Shown here: positions 7,734-15,460 of the stretch, piece by piece
Position numbering within the stretch: the stretch's first letter is position 1
How the letters are laid out: each line of letters opens with the position of its first letter
Assembly (NCBI GenBank): GCA_025774615.1
Contig: JALGVQ010000025.1
Span: 1-19,356, forward strand
DNA: 19,356 nt
Direction: 5' to 3'
Source of the DNA: a bacterium
GTDB taxonomy: Bacteria; Blakebacterota; Blakebacteria; Blakebacterales; Blakebacteraceae
The notes under the pieces: model-generated
Told to the model about the DNA's origin: nothing
Database searches by the model: none
What the model saw: the letters and a program-made list of their open reading frames with translations, nothing else
Program-made: the position numbers and the translations under genes

Positions 7734-7839
7734 ATTTGTCAAAGAGCTTATCCATGCTCTATCCTCTGGACGTGCTGAACACAGCGGAAAAGTACACCCT
7801 GACCGATCTCTGCTGGCAGACGGTTGGGAATAAAAGATC

Positions 7840-9801
7840 ATGATCGATCACGGAACAGAAGAAGCGAGTTTCAGACCAGGTCTCCGCAGCGTGCTGAGGA
7901 GGATGCGCCTTGTCTGGAAGGTGAACGGTCTCATTCTCGTAATTCTCGCCTTTATGCTGGGAATCCTGGGATATCTCGGCACACGGGCTCTGGAGCGGGC
8001 TGAGATCGATATGGCCCGTGATGTTTCCATGGTGAGTTCCGAGAGGATCATCACCAGGCTGGAAGAGGTCATGATGGGCCATGAAGCTGCCGAGCTTCCA
8101 GCCCTGGTGAACAGGATGGCGTTGGAGAACCCGGCCTATCGGAATATTCGGCTGATCGCCCACGAAGGTCGCGTGGTAGCCACCCAGATCCCATCGGATA
8201 CGCTCACCGTTGCTGAGGATCTGTGGCCCTGTATCGTCTGTCATCTTGCTCCCGGGCAGACACCTGAGGTCGCTTCCGAAACCTGCTGTGAAGTCCTCGA
8301 GTTCGAGAACCGGGAACGGGTACTCTCGGTGGTCACCCCGATCATCATTGAGGATGGGTGCAGTACCGAAACATGCCATCCGGGACTGTCGGCCGGTTCA
8401 GTCCTTGGGATACTGCAGGCGGATTTCTCCCTGGCGAGGGTCGACAACCTCATAACTCAGCAGAATCGGCATACCGCGCTCGCGATCCTCATCTCTCTGG
8501 TCGTTGGTATGGCCATCACCTGGATGATGACCGAACGTCTCCTGGGAAGACGTATCAGGATGCTCCGTGAGGGAGCGATGCGTCTTGCCGAAAAGGACTT
8601 CAGTTTCCGTTTCGGTGATACCACGGGAGACGGGCTCGCTGAAGTATTCGGAGTGTTCGACGACATGACTTCGGAACTCTCCGACACTCTTGCCGAACTC
8701 ATGGGTACCAAGGAATACCTGCAGGGTATCGTGGAGAATTCCGCTGACCTGATCATCACTGTTGGCCCGGACGGATTGATCAAATCATTCAACGCAGGCG
8801 CAGAGCAGGTGCTTGGCTACAGGCGGGAGGAAGTCATCGGGAAGAGTATCGAGATGATTTTCGCCGACCCGCGTGACAGGACAAGAGCCATCGAGCAGAT
8901 GCGAAATGGTGACCATGTGGTGAACTACATGACCCGGTTCGTGACAAAGGATGGTGAAACAAGACGTGTAATGAACACCCTCTCCCGGCTCCGGGCGGCG
9001 GACGGCACACCCATCGGAACGATGGGGATCAGCAAAGACATAACCGAAGAACTACGTCTCCAGGTCCAGTTGTTGAGATCGAAACGTCTTGCGGCTCTGG
9101 GCCAGGCCCTGACCGGGATCCAGCATTCGATCAAGAACATGCTGAACGTCATGAAGGGCGGGTCGTACATGGTCAAGCTCGGACTGGCCAAGGAGAACCT
9201 GCCGCTGGTTACTGAAGGATGGGAGATGGTCAGGACGGGTATCGATGACATGACCGAGATGTCGATGAGCATGCTCGATTTTGCCAAGACCCGAAAACTG
9301 AAACTGAGACAGACTGATCTGACGGAACTGATATTCAAAGTCCACGAACTGAGCCGGGTCAGACTTCAGGATCTTGGTATCGGGATGGATCTGGATGTCG
9401 CTCCTGATATTCCCCGGGTGATATGCGATACCGAAGGTATCCAGTCAGTCATCATGGATCTCCTATCGAATGCAATGGATGCCTGTTTGTGGAAAGAGTA
9501 CCCTGAGGGTGAACGCCCTCAGTTGATCCTGAGAGCCGTTGTGGCCGACCAGGATGGACGTATCGAGATACAGGTGATCGATAACGGAGAGGGGATGCCG
9601 GAAGAGGTTCAGGAACGGATATTCGTACCATTCTTCAGTACAAAGGAAAAGAAGGGTACGGGAATGGGGCTGGCGGTGGTGGCCCGTATTGTCGAGTCTC
9701 ATGAAGGAGAGACGTTCGTTGAGTCTGTGCCCGGGGAAGGAACGACGTTCAGAGTGTCGCTCCCGATCAATGGGCCAGGTCTAAAAGAGGAGCAGCATTG
9801 A
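7840..9801 (+). CDS. Membrane sensor histidine kinase with haem-c motifs in its periplasmic domain, HAMP and PAS
   Basis: Two-component sensor of 653 residues. Helix 1 is at about 30-48 and helix 2 at about 211-230; between them is a periplasmic domain of roughly 160 residues. That domain has a CIVCH haem-c motif (C131, C134, H135) and a second site CSTETCH (C174, C179, H180), a CX4CH spacing. A HAMP region follows (230-285), then a PAS domain (about 292-405), an H-box with H429 in IQHSIKNMLN, and a HATPase domain with N-box DLLSNAMDAC, G1 DNGEGMP and G2 GTGMGLAVV. It probably senses periplasmic redox potential or a haem ligand such as NO or sulfide; which one is unknown. Its neighbours are the divergent qmoABC-dsrJOP operon and the receiver gene whose ATG overlaps its stop by one base. 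Confidence 0.88.
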   Translation: MIDHGTEEASFRPGLRSVLRRMRLVWKVNGLILVILAFMLGILGYLGTRALERAEIDMARDVSMVSSERIITRLEEVMMGHEAAELPALVNRMALENPAYRNIRLIAHEGRVVATQIPSDTLTVAEDLWPCIVCHLAPGQTPEVASETCCEVLEFENRERVLSVVTPIIIEDGCSTETCHPGLSAGSVLGILQADFSLARVDNLITQQNRHTALAILISLVVGMAITWMMTERLLGRRIRMLREGAMRLAEKDFSFRFGDTTGDGLAEVFGVFDDMTSELSDTLAELMGTKEYLQGIVENSADLIITVGPDGLIKSFNAGAEQVLGYRREEVIGKSIEMIFADPRDRTRAIEQMRNGDHVVNYMTRFVTKDGETRRVMNTLSRLRAADGTPIGTMGISKDITEELRLQVQLLRSKRLAALGQALTGIQHSIKNMLNVMKGGSYMVKLGLAKENLPLVTEGWEMVRTGIDDMTEMSMSMLDFAKTRKLKLRQTDLTELIFKVHELSRVRLQDLGIGMDLDVAPDIPRVICDTEGIQSVIMDLLSNAMDACLWKEYPEGERPQLILRAVVADQDGRIEIQVIDNGEGMPEEVQERIFVPFFSTKEKKGTGMGLAVVARIVESHEGETFVESVPGEGTTFRVSLPINGPGLKEEQH

Positions 9802-10250
9802 TGCCGAAGAGAGTCCTGGTGGTAGACGACGACGAGAACACGAGACGCTTCCTCACGGTTGCCCTGGAGGAGAACGGGTACGAAACCGTGACTGCCGAGG
9901 ATGGAGATGACGGTCTGAAGAAGGTCCAGGAGTCGCCTCCCGACCTGATCCTGCTGGATGTGATGATGCCGAAGAAGACCGGATTCACCCTCTTCAAGCA
10001 ACTGCGCAAGACTGAAGAATACAAAGATATCCCGGTGATTATGCTGACCGGCGTTGCGGGAGCACTCGAAGAGGATGAAGAGCGTGCCGAAGGCGACACC
10101 ATGGAGAGTCCCTTCGACAGCCTTCGTGATACCCTGAGTAAGGCTATCACGAAGATGAGGGAAGAGGGCCTGGTGAAACCTGAAGTCTTTATCGACAAGC
10201 CGATCGACCCGGAAGACCTCATAGAGGCGGTACGGGGTCTCATCGGTTAA
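9801..10250 (+). CDS. Single-domain response regulator (receiver only)
   Basis: Phosphoacceptor partner of the upstream kinase. The ATG at 9801 overlaps the kinase stop by one base and has GAGGAG 8 nt upstream; a TTG three bases earlier is a weaker choice. The 149-residue product has the acidic pocket D9-D11, phosphoacceptor D53 in LLDVMMP, switch T83 in MLTGV and K133 in IDKP. No DNA-binding or enzymatic output domain follows. The stretch between T83 and K133 is about 50 residues, roughly twice the usual length, and is rich in Glu and charged residues; this insert covers the beta4-alpha4-beta5 face used for partner recognition. The signal must therefore reach another protein, by phosphorelay or by direct binding. 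An intrinsic terminator follows. Confidence 0.9.
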   Translation: MPKRVLVVDDDENTRRFLTVALEENGYETVTAEDGDDGLKKVQESPPDLILLDVMMPKKTGFTLFKQLRKTEEYKDIPVIMLTGVAGALEEDEERAEGDTMESPFDSLRDTLSKAITKMREEGLVKPEVFIDKPIDPEDLIEAVRGLIG

Positions 10251-10281
10251 CACCCCGGACGTCATACATGCATGTTTCCTG

Positions 10282-10318
10282 AAGCCCGGGCGGGGACACT
10301 CCTGCCTGGGCTTTTCTT
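10282..10318 (+). terminator. Intrinsic terminator after the two-component operon
   Basis: The left arm AAGCCCGGGCGGG (10282-10294) pairs with CCTGCCTGGGCTT (10301-10313), giving a 13-bp stem with two or three G-T pairs and a six-base loop, followed by TTTTCTT. It lies about 30 nt after the receiver stop, as expected for rho-independent termination on the plus strand. Confidence 0.88.
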
Positions 10319-10532
10319 CTGGTTGATATCCATACACTCGTCCAGCCTGGATATCCGACCATGGACCGCATCAGCGTGTTCGTACCTGCCTGTCGGTGCC
10401 CATGATCTCCCGGTCATATTCTTCATTCATAAGGTCCTGCCCGCTGTATTCCTTGCACTGAAGGATTCAGTGAAAGGAGAGACTCATATCACACACTCAT
10501 GAGAAATCAATAACAAGGAGAGGTGGTTGAGC

Positions 10533-10814
10533 ATGAGAGCAGTGTGGAACGGAAAGGTCATTGCCGAGAGCGATGCAACGATCGTGGTCGAACGGAACCA
10601 CTATTTTCCCCCTGACAGCATCAGGAGGGAATACTTCACAGAATCTGATAACCACTCTGTCTGCCCCTGGAAGGGTGAGGCGAGTTACTACAGTCTCGAT
10701 GTTGATGGTGAAGTGAACCGGGATGCAGCCTGGTATTATCCGAAACCGAGTCAGGCAGCCAGTGAGATCAAGGACCATGTGGCCTTCTGGAGGGGTGTGC
10801 AGGTGGAGGAGTAA
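10533..10814 (+). CDS. DUF427 family protein
   Basis: A 93-residue protein that I recognise as DUF427, a small widespread family without an established reaction. Typical features are the opening AVWNGKVIAES, a VVERNHYFP stretch, the SVCPWKGEASYY core with its cysteine, and the closing DHVAFWRGV. I chose the ATG at 10533 because the product then begins as in relatives. The strong AAGGAG at 10515-10520 is 12 nt away from it and only 6 nt from a TTG at 10527, so a two-residue longer form is possible. It is preceded by about 210 nt (10319-10532) in which I find no gene. It stands alone, converging on the DUF364 gene. Confidence 0.8.
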   Translation: MRAVWNGKVIAESDATIVVERNHYFPPDSIRREYFTESDNHSVCPWKGEASYYSLDVDGEVNRDAAWYYPKPSQAASEIKDHVAFWRGVQVEE

Positions 10815-10878
10815 TCAGGTCGTGCGAGCATCAGCCGTGAAGTCAGTGGTGAATTCCGGAGTCATCGAATACAGGCTC

Positions 10879-11649
10879 TCACCTGCCGTACGGGCAGATC
10901 TGCTCAATCCCCAGCAGTTCGCTCACACCTGCGGCCGTCACGCCATACACGATGCACGGTTTTCCGGCGGTGCGGGCCATGCGGTGGATATCATCGAATG
11001 TCCCGTTGACGAGAGTGGTTCCGGTTACCACCAGCACATCCGAGATATCGACCAGGTCGTGAGTGCGATCATGGCCGCTCCACACCTTCACTCCGAATCT
11101 TGTTTGATTGATATTTTCGGCATTCAGATCGGTGATGTGCACGCTTGATGCTCCAAAGGTGTCCACAAGCCGTTCGGCGATGGCCGGATTCATGCCGATG
11201 AGACCGACGTTAAGCCGACCGAATCGGTCGAGCAGCTGAGCTGCGATCTCCCGCGCACAATGCTCTGGATCTTCGTCCCTGCAGTGCACGGTCGCGGTCA
11301 CCCGGTCCAGGTGCCGGAGTACGGCATTGAGTGTGGCTACGAACACAGCACGACTCTGATTTGTTTCCAGATCGAATCCCAGAACTTCTCCGAGGGTACC
11401 TTCGAACTCACCGGGTGAGTCGGTGAACGCGTGCGCCCTTGCGTCTATGACAACGGCTTCGATGACACGTTCCTTGCCCACGATGATAGGGAAATCCCGC
11501 CTTCCGGGAGTGCCGATGGCCTCCTCGGGTGTCAGCGGCTTTGCCAGGACGGAAACATGAGCGTCAAGCAGACGCTCCCGGTCAACGATCTCCCGCAGGA
11601 GAACCCTGGATTGTTCCAGGATGGAGATGTCATCCAGTGATGAACTCAT
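10879..11649 (-). CDS. DUF4213/DUF364 protein (putative heavy-metal-chelation domain)
   Basis: A 256-residue soluble protein. The first ~100 residues resemble the DUF4213 N-terminal domain (enolase-N-like), and the rest DUF364, recognisable from the VLVVTGTTLVNGTFDDI segment near residue 210 and the preceding LIGMNPAIAERL. Family members have been named putative heavy-metal chelators and some are encoded near molybdenum, tungsten or iron uptake genes; no enzyme activity is established. Its ATG overlaps the stop of the TSUP gene by 4 nt (ATGA), so the two are almost certainly co-translated. The C-terminus overlaps a small inverted repeat (CTGCC/GGCAG at 10883-10897) too short to call a terminator. 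Confidence 0.75.
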   Translation of the reverse strand: MSSSLDDISILEQSRVLLREIVDRERLLDAHVSVLAKPLTPEEAIGTPGRRDFPIIVGKERVIEAVVIDARAHAFTDSPGEFEGTLGEVLGFDLETNQSRAVFVATLNAVLRHLDRVTATVHCRDEDPEHCAREIAAQLLDRFGRLNVGLIGMNPAIAERLVDTFGASSVHITDLNAENINQTRFGVKVWSGHDRTHDLVDISDVLVVTGTTLVNGTFDDIHRMARTAGKPCIVYGVTAAGVSELLGIEQICPYGR

Positions 11650-12434
11650 ATCGTGACTCCAAAGAAAATGAGAACGAATTTCAGTGCAACATACGAGAAG
11701 ATCACGCCGAAGACGATTTTCACGGTACCGGAAGCGAACCGGCGGTTGAGGGCTGCTCCCAGAGGAGCGCCGATAAGGGTGCCCAGGCAGAGGAGCAGGG
11801 CCACGTCAAGGACGACATACCCCTGCGCCGCCTTGAAAGTCGCACTGATGGCAGCATTGAAGCTGAAACATGCCAGTGAAGCGGCCATGGCTGTTTTGAC
11901 CGGTGTGCGGAGTAGAAAGGTAAAGGCCGGCACCAGGATGCTGCCTGTTCCGATACCCAGAAAACCAGGCAGTACTCCAGCCGACGCGCCTATAACCGAT
12001 TTCTGAGCGAGTGTTCCGTGAACAACAGTATCCACTCTCTCCGGTTCCTCCTTCTTCTCCCGCAGACCCGGGATGCCGTCGGCGATCATACGGACGGAGA
12101 TGACACAGAAGACCAGCCCGATCCCCAGGTCCAACCAGTGATCATGACGGGCCAGATAATGGAAAAGGAAGGAGAAGACGACACAGGCCAGAGAGCCGGA
12201 GACTATGAGAGGTACTATGGATCGCAGATTCAGATTGCCGCGCTTCAGGTGGTAGTAGCTTCCCCCGAGTGTGGTGAAGAAAACGGCCACGATGCAGGTG
12301 CCCGCTGCATAGGGCGGCGACAGCTCAACCACAAACCGCAACAGAGGCATCAGGACGATTCCCCCACCGATTCCCAGAAGTCCCCCCAGAGATCCCGCTA
12401 TAAGACCTCCGGCGAAAAGAAGCAGTTCAGTCAT
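11646..12434 (-). CDS. TauE/SafE (TSUP) family membrane transporter
   Basis: Inner-membrane protein of 262 residues with about eight hydrophobic helices. The hallmark duplicated motif is present twice: SLGGLLGIGGGIVLMP near residue 15 and GVLPGFLGIGTGSILVP near residue 150. Family members export or import small sulfur anions such as sulfite, sulfoacetate or thiosulfate, or related compounds. The substrate cannot be told from sequence, but sulfite or a sulfonate suits the sulfur metabolism suggested by the window. I place the start at the ATG at 12434, where MTELLLFAGG begins the first helix, with GGAG about 13 bases upstream; the frame stays open for 28 more codons into the end of the neighbouring gene but shows no transporter-like sequence there. 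Confidence 0.85.
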   Translation of the reverse strand: MTELLLFAGGLIAGSLGGLLGIGGGIVLMPLLRFVVELSPPYAAGTCIVAVFFTTLGGSYYHLKRGNLNLRSIVPLIVSGSLACVVFSFLFHYLARHDHWLDLGIGLVFCVISVRMIADGIPGLREKKEEPERVDTVVHGTLAQKSVIGASAGVLPGFLGIGTGSILVPAFTFLLRTPVKTAMAASLACFSFNAAISATFKAAQGYVVLDVALLLCLGTLIGAPLGAALNRRFASGTVKIVFGVIFSYVALKFVLIFFGVTI

Positions 12435-12472
12435 CCCGTAATGTGCTCTCCATCCCTGACTGGATGATCGGG

Positions 12473-13486
12473 TCAGAAATCCGGCTTCAGTGACCCGATG
12501 AATGAGGCATCCACCCACCAGACATCGGGAAAGCCGTTGCGGGGCATGTTGTGCAGGCCGAGAAGTTCTTCCAGCGTCCCTCCGGCCCGGGCGGCTACGG
12601 CCTCATCATCCTGGCGGGTGGACATGAAAAAGAAGTAGCGGCCGTCGGGTGAGACATACGGTACAGAGTCGAGGCGCCCCGCTGTATTGATCTTCTCCCC
12701 CATATTGACCGGTTCACTCCAGGTATCATCAGGTGAACGGAAGATAATGAAGTAATCGGTCATTCCCACGGTGTCGCCCATGCCGTCTACGGCGAGGATA
12801 AGGTACTGTTCGGCGGGATCGATGAAGGCATTGTAGCGGGTTGTCCCACAGTTCACCTGCCGGGGCAGCCGTTCCGGTTCCCCGTACTCTCCATCGACCA
12901 GACGCGATCGCCAGATCGCGTTCTCCTGCTCGCCGATGATCCGGCGGGTGAAGTAGATGGTGCCGTCATGGGTGAGGGTGGGGAAGTACTCGGCGTGTTC
13001 GGTGTTGACCGGCGATCCCGGATTGTATGGCTCGCTCCACCCATCACCCTCCCGGTCGCAGACCCAGATATCCTGTCCCTGGCCGGCGGGATCGTTCGAT
13101 GCGAAATACAGATGTTCACCGTCAGGGGTGATGTGCGGTTCGATGGTGAAGTACTCCGGGTTCATGGTGAATGGGAGAGCCTGCGGTTCGGTCCAGTGTC
13201 CGTTCTCGAGCCGCGAACCCATGATCGCTGACCAGGAGTAGTTCGGCCCGATCGCGCACCAGTAGATCTCATTGCCATCCGGGGTCATGGCGATATCGCG
13301 AGAGAACATGCCGGTCGAGACGATACCGGGAGCGAATAGTTCAGGTTCGTCGCCCGGCGGTGTCTGCCCGAGCCAGGGTCCACTGAGATGGGGAAAACTG
13401 TCGCTGATATTACCGCCGTTGCATCCGGTGATGAGTACCAGGACGCTGAGAGCGAGTACCAGGACGGTCTTTCTGATGCAGGGCAT
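12473..13486 (-). CDS. PD40 (TolB-like) beta-propeller lipoprotein
   Basis: A 337-residue exported lipoprotein: a hydrophobic leader ends in the lipobox LITGC with the acylated cysteine at residue 22. Beyond it are repeated blades of the WD40-like/PD40 type, each with a PDG turn followed by an aromatic strand: PDGNEIYWC, PDGEHLYFAS, HDGTIYFTRR, PAEQYLILAV and PDGRYFFFMS. Such propellers bind periplasmic partners or glycans; no catalytic residue is seen. The ATG at 13486 has GGAG ten bases upstream. It precedes the TSUP gene by 38 nt and may share its transcript, although the functional link is unclear. Confidence 0.8.
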   Translation of the reverse strand: MPCIRKTVLVLALSVLVLITGCNGGNISDSFPHLSGPWLGQTPPGDEPELFAPGIVSTGMFSRDIAMTPDGNEIYWCAIGPNYSWSAIMGSRLENGHWTEPQALPFTMNPEYFTIEPHITPDGEHLYFASNDPAGQGQDIWVCDREGDGWSEPYNPGSPVNTEHAEYFPTLTHDGTIYFTRRIIGEQENAIWRSRLVDGEYGEPERLPRQVNCGTTRYNAFIDPAEQYLILAVDGMGDTVGMTDYFIIFRSPDDTWSEPVNMGEKINTAGRLDSVPYVSPDGRYFFFMSTRQDDEAVAARAGGTLEELLGLHNMPRNGFPDVWWVDASFIGSLKPDF

Positions 13487-13705
13487 GAAAGGTCGACTCC
13501 AGTTGTGGATGATGAGACAGGTACTCTATTCGTGCGGGGCGGGCGCTTGCCAGACACGACGCATTGCGGACTCCCGGTGTTGACGACCACTTGCTGAGTC
13601 ATGCCGGAACAGGGAACCCGCTCCTGAACAACTCCGTACCATATGACTGGTAGCCAGCCATTCTCCATCGCTGCGGAACCTGGAGAGAATCCCCGGAGTA
13701 ACTGC

Positions 13706-14406
13706 ATGACGAATCGGGATCGTCTGTCTTCAGCACCAATTTTCAGAAACCACCTTTCTACGGCATCACTGTATCTGACAGTAGCAGTTCTCTTTTCGGG
13801 ATGCGGTCTGTTCGGCCCCTCTGAGACCGAGGCTGAGTTCTGGACCCGTATGGAAACGTACGTGACGAAGCGAATGGATTCCGCCGGTTCAGGGTTCGGT
13901 GTCGTTGTGATCCATGAAGGGACGGTCGTATTTGCCAGTGGGTGGGGGATGGCAAACATCGAGACAGCTATCCCGTTCTCACCTGATACCCCTACAGCAA
14001 TACCGGATACATCCTGCTGGCGATGATCGTGGAACAACTCACCGGCAAGACCTTTGCCGATTTCCTACACGACGGCGGGATATATACGACTCTGAACGAT
14101 TACGCAAAGTGGGATCAGGCCCTCTACACCGATACCCTCGTCGAACGATCCACCCTGAATCTGGCCTTCAGAGGGTACACCGGCGGCGACAATAATTTCG
14201 GATATGGCTGGATGGTCGGAAAGCACCGTCGCTGGAAATCCCTGCGGCACGGGGGATTCACAGTCGGTTATCTGAATTACGTCTTCCGGGTGCCCGAGAA
14301 GCGGTTCACCTACCTTTTACTCTCCAATGGTGGAATATTCGAGAACAATGGCTTCGGGACGTGGACCGATACCCTGAAGGATGAGATCTTCGATTACTAT
14401 ATGTAA
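13706..14406 (+). pseudogene. Decayed beta-lactamase-family (class C/serine hydrolase) lipoprotein gene
   Basis: The N-terminal fragment (ATG 13706, GGAG seven bases upstream) has a lipoprotein signal ending LFSGC, then the family start GFGVVVIHEGTVVFASGWGMA. At about 13990 the sequence jumps from SPDTP straight to YSNTGYILLAMIVEQ in another frame. The region holding the catalytic SxxK motif, about 80 residues in relatives, is gone. A second, in-frame jump near 14067 joins GKTFADFL to HDGGIYTTLNDYAKW, dropping perhaps another 80-100 residues. The YxN motif (YSN) and the C-terminal HGG motif (RHGGFTVGY) remain. Without the nucleophile serine it cannot act as a hydrolase. The stop is at 14404-14406. 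The 3' part starting at the ATG at 14023 could only give a small fragment. Either a relic or an assembly artefact. Confidence 0.8.
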
Positions 14407-14554
14407 GACGCTGCATTGAATAGAGTTCAGGCGTTCCTCAGTTCTATTTCAGTCTATCCAGTGGGGCACTTCACCAGTCCCGGTGACGGTTCTCCAGGTA
14501 AAGTGATTGAAACATACAGGGATCATCCGTGCGGCCGGTCGTCGATCTTCTGTT

Positions 14555-14589
14555 CCCGGATTGGCATAGAGTACGTCACCCCGGATTGG
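14555..14589. repeat. Direct repeat CCCGGATTGG, two copies 25 bp apart
   Basis: CCCGGATTGG occurs at 14555-14564 and 14580-14589, about 45-75 bp before the start of the small gene at 14633. The spacing is near two and a half helical turns, so the copies face opposite sides of the DNA. It may be an operator for autoregulation of the downstream pair, or chance. The rest of 14407-14632 shows nothing I recognise. Confidence 0.3.
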
Positions 14590-14632
14590 TATCTTTATGT
14601 ATTGAAACCATACCTTCACTGCGCAGGTGCTT

Positions 14633-14848
14633 ATGCTCAAATCGTCTGATCGAGTCCTTGAAATGGAGGATGGCTGGGCGAGAGCGCTCTATGCCACAAT
14701 GGACTATCCGGAAGCACTGGCCCGGTTCACAGCCCTGTGGGATCAGGCACAATTGCTGAATCCGGGAATAGGGAAATCCTGGGAAGAGGACATTAAAGCA
14801 GATATCACTCTGGCAAGGATTTTAAATGGGCTCCCGTCACACACCTGA
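14633..14848 (+). CDS. Small protein preceding a nucleotidyltransferase, possible antitoxin
   Basis: A 71-residue protein, acidic in its C-terminal half, with a pattern I recall from short genes that precede DUF6036/AbiEii-like nucleotidyltransferases: DYPEALARFTALWDQAQLLN, then an EEDIKADITLARILNGLP ending. It has no hydrophobic segment and no DNA-binding motif that I can identify. The start at ATG 14633 is preceded only by a weak AGGTG; a GTG two codons earlier is possible. Its end overlaps the next gene by 23 nt, so the two are probably translated together. Role as an antitoxin is an inference from gene order only. Confidence 0.6.
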   Translation: MLKSSDRVLEMEDGWARALYATMDYPEALARFTALWDQAQLLNPGIGKSWEEDIKADITLARILNGLPSHT

Positions 14849-15410
14849 TTTCGCGGAGCTTATTGTCCGTGTATCGAACGCTCTCAGGAACGAAGATCTA
14901 CCCTTCATGCTCATCGGAGGTCAGGCGGTACTCCTTCATGGACAACCGCGCCTGACTGAGGATATCGATATCACTCTTGGCGTTTCACCCGAGATGTTGC
15001 CATCGGTTCTCAATGCCTGTCAGGAAGCAGACCTGGAGATCCTCCCGGAAGATCCGGCAGTTTTTGTGGGTGAGACCTATGTGCTTCCCGCGATGGATCC
15101 GCCATCATCGATACGACTCGACTTCATTTTCTCTGATCTGCCATATGAACGGCAGGCCATCGAGCGGGCCGTCATGGTCGAACTCACCGATGTCCCCATA
15201 CCCTTTGCATCGGCCGAGGATCTCATTCTCCACAAGCTGTTCTCCGGTCGACCTCGTGATATCGAAGATGTGCAGGGAGTAATCCGTATCAGGGGAGAGA
15301 CTCTTGATTGGGATTATATCGAACTATGGGCCGGGAAATTCTCAGCCGTTGCGGGTAGAGAGCATATACTTGATCAACTGAAAAATATCAGGTTGGCTGC
15401 AGGATTCTGA
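14826..15410 (+). CDS. MNT/AbiEii-like nucleotidyltransferase, possible toxin
   Basis: A 194-residue soluble protein of the nucleotidyltransferase fold. The helix-turn-strand signature GGQAVLLHGQPRLTEDIDI (residues 31-49) supplies the metal-binding pair D46 and D48; a third carboxylate is D99 in SIRLDFIF. A conserved AEDLILHKLFSGRPRDIEDV segment in the C-terminal half is typical of AbiEii/DUF6036-type proteins, some of which modify tRNA or other targets as toxins. The ATG lies inside the preceding small gene (23-nt overlap), giving a two-gene unit like a type II or IV toxin-antitoxin system. All catalytic residues are present, so it looks active. A housekeeping nucleotidyl transfer role is possible. 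Confidence 0.8.
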   Translation: MGSRHTPDFAELIVRVSNALRNEDLPFMLIGGQAVLLHGQPRLTEDIDITLGVSPEMLPSVLNACQEADLEILPEDPAVFVGETYVLPAMDPPSSIRLDFIFSDLPYERQAIERAVMVELTDVPIPFASAEDLILHKLFSGRPRDIEDVQGVIRIRGETLDWDYIELWAGKFSAVAGREHILDQLKNIRLAAGF

Positions 15411-15460
15411 CGGGCACTCTCCAGGACTCTCACGGGTCGAGTTCCAACAGGGAGACAGTG

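Noticed and set aside
10319-10532. Possible small gene or RNA in the gap before DUF427
   Set aside because: The only open frame there runs on from the terminator hairpin and has no ribosome site; I found no convincing RNA structure.
10883-10897. CTGCC/GGCAG inverted repeat at the end of the DUF364 gene as a terminator
   Set aside because: The stem is only five pairs, inside coding sequence, with no T-run on either side.
13285-14037. Minus-strand open frame of 250 codons across the PD40 promoter and the beta-lactamase relic
   Set aside because: Low-complexity Ser/Pro-rich composition, no motif, and it overlaps recognisable coding on both sides.
14416-14649. Open frame of 77 codons between the beta-lactamase relic and the small gene
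   Set aside because: No ribosome site, no recognisable pattern, and it overlaps the better-supported gene at 14633.
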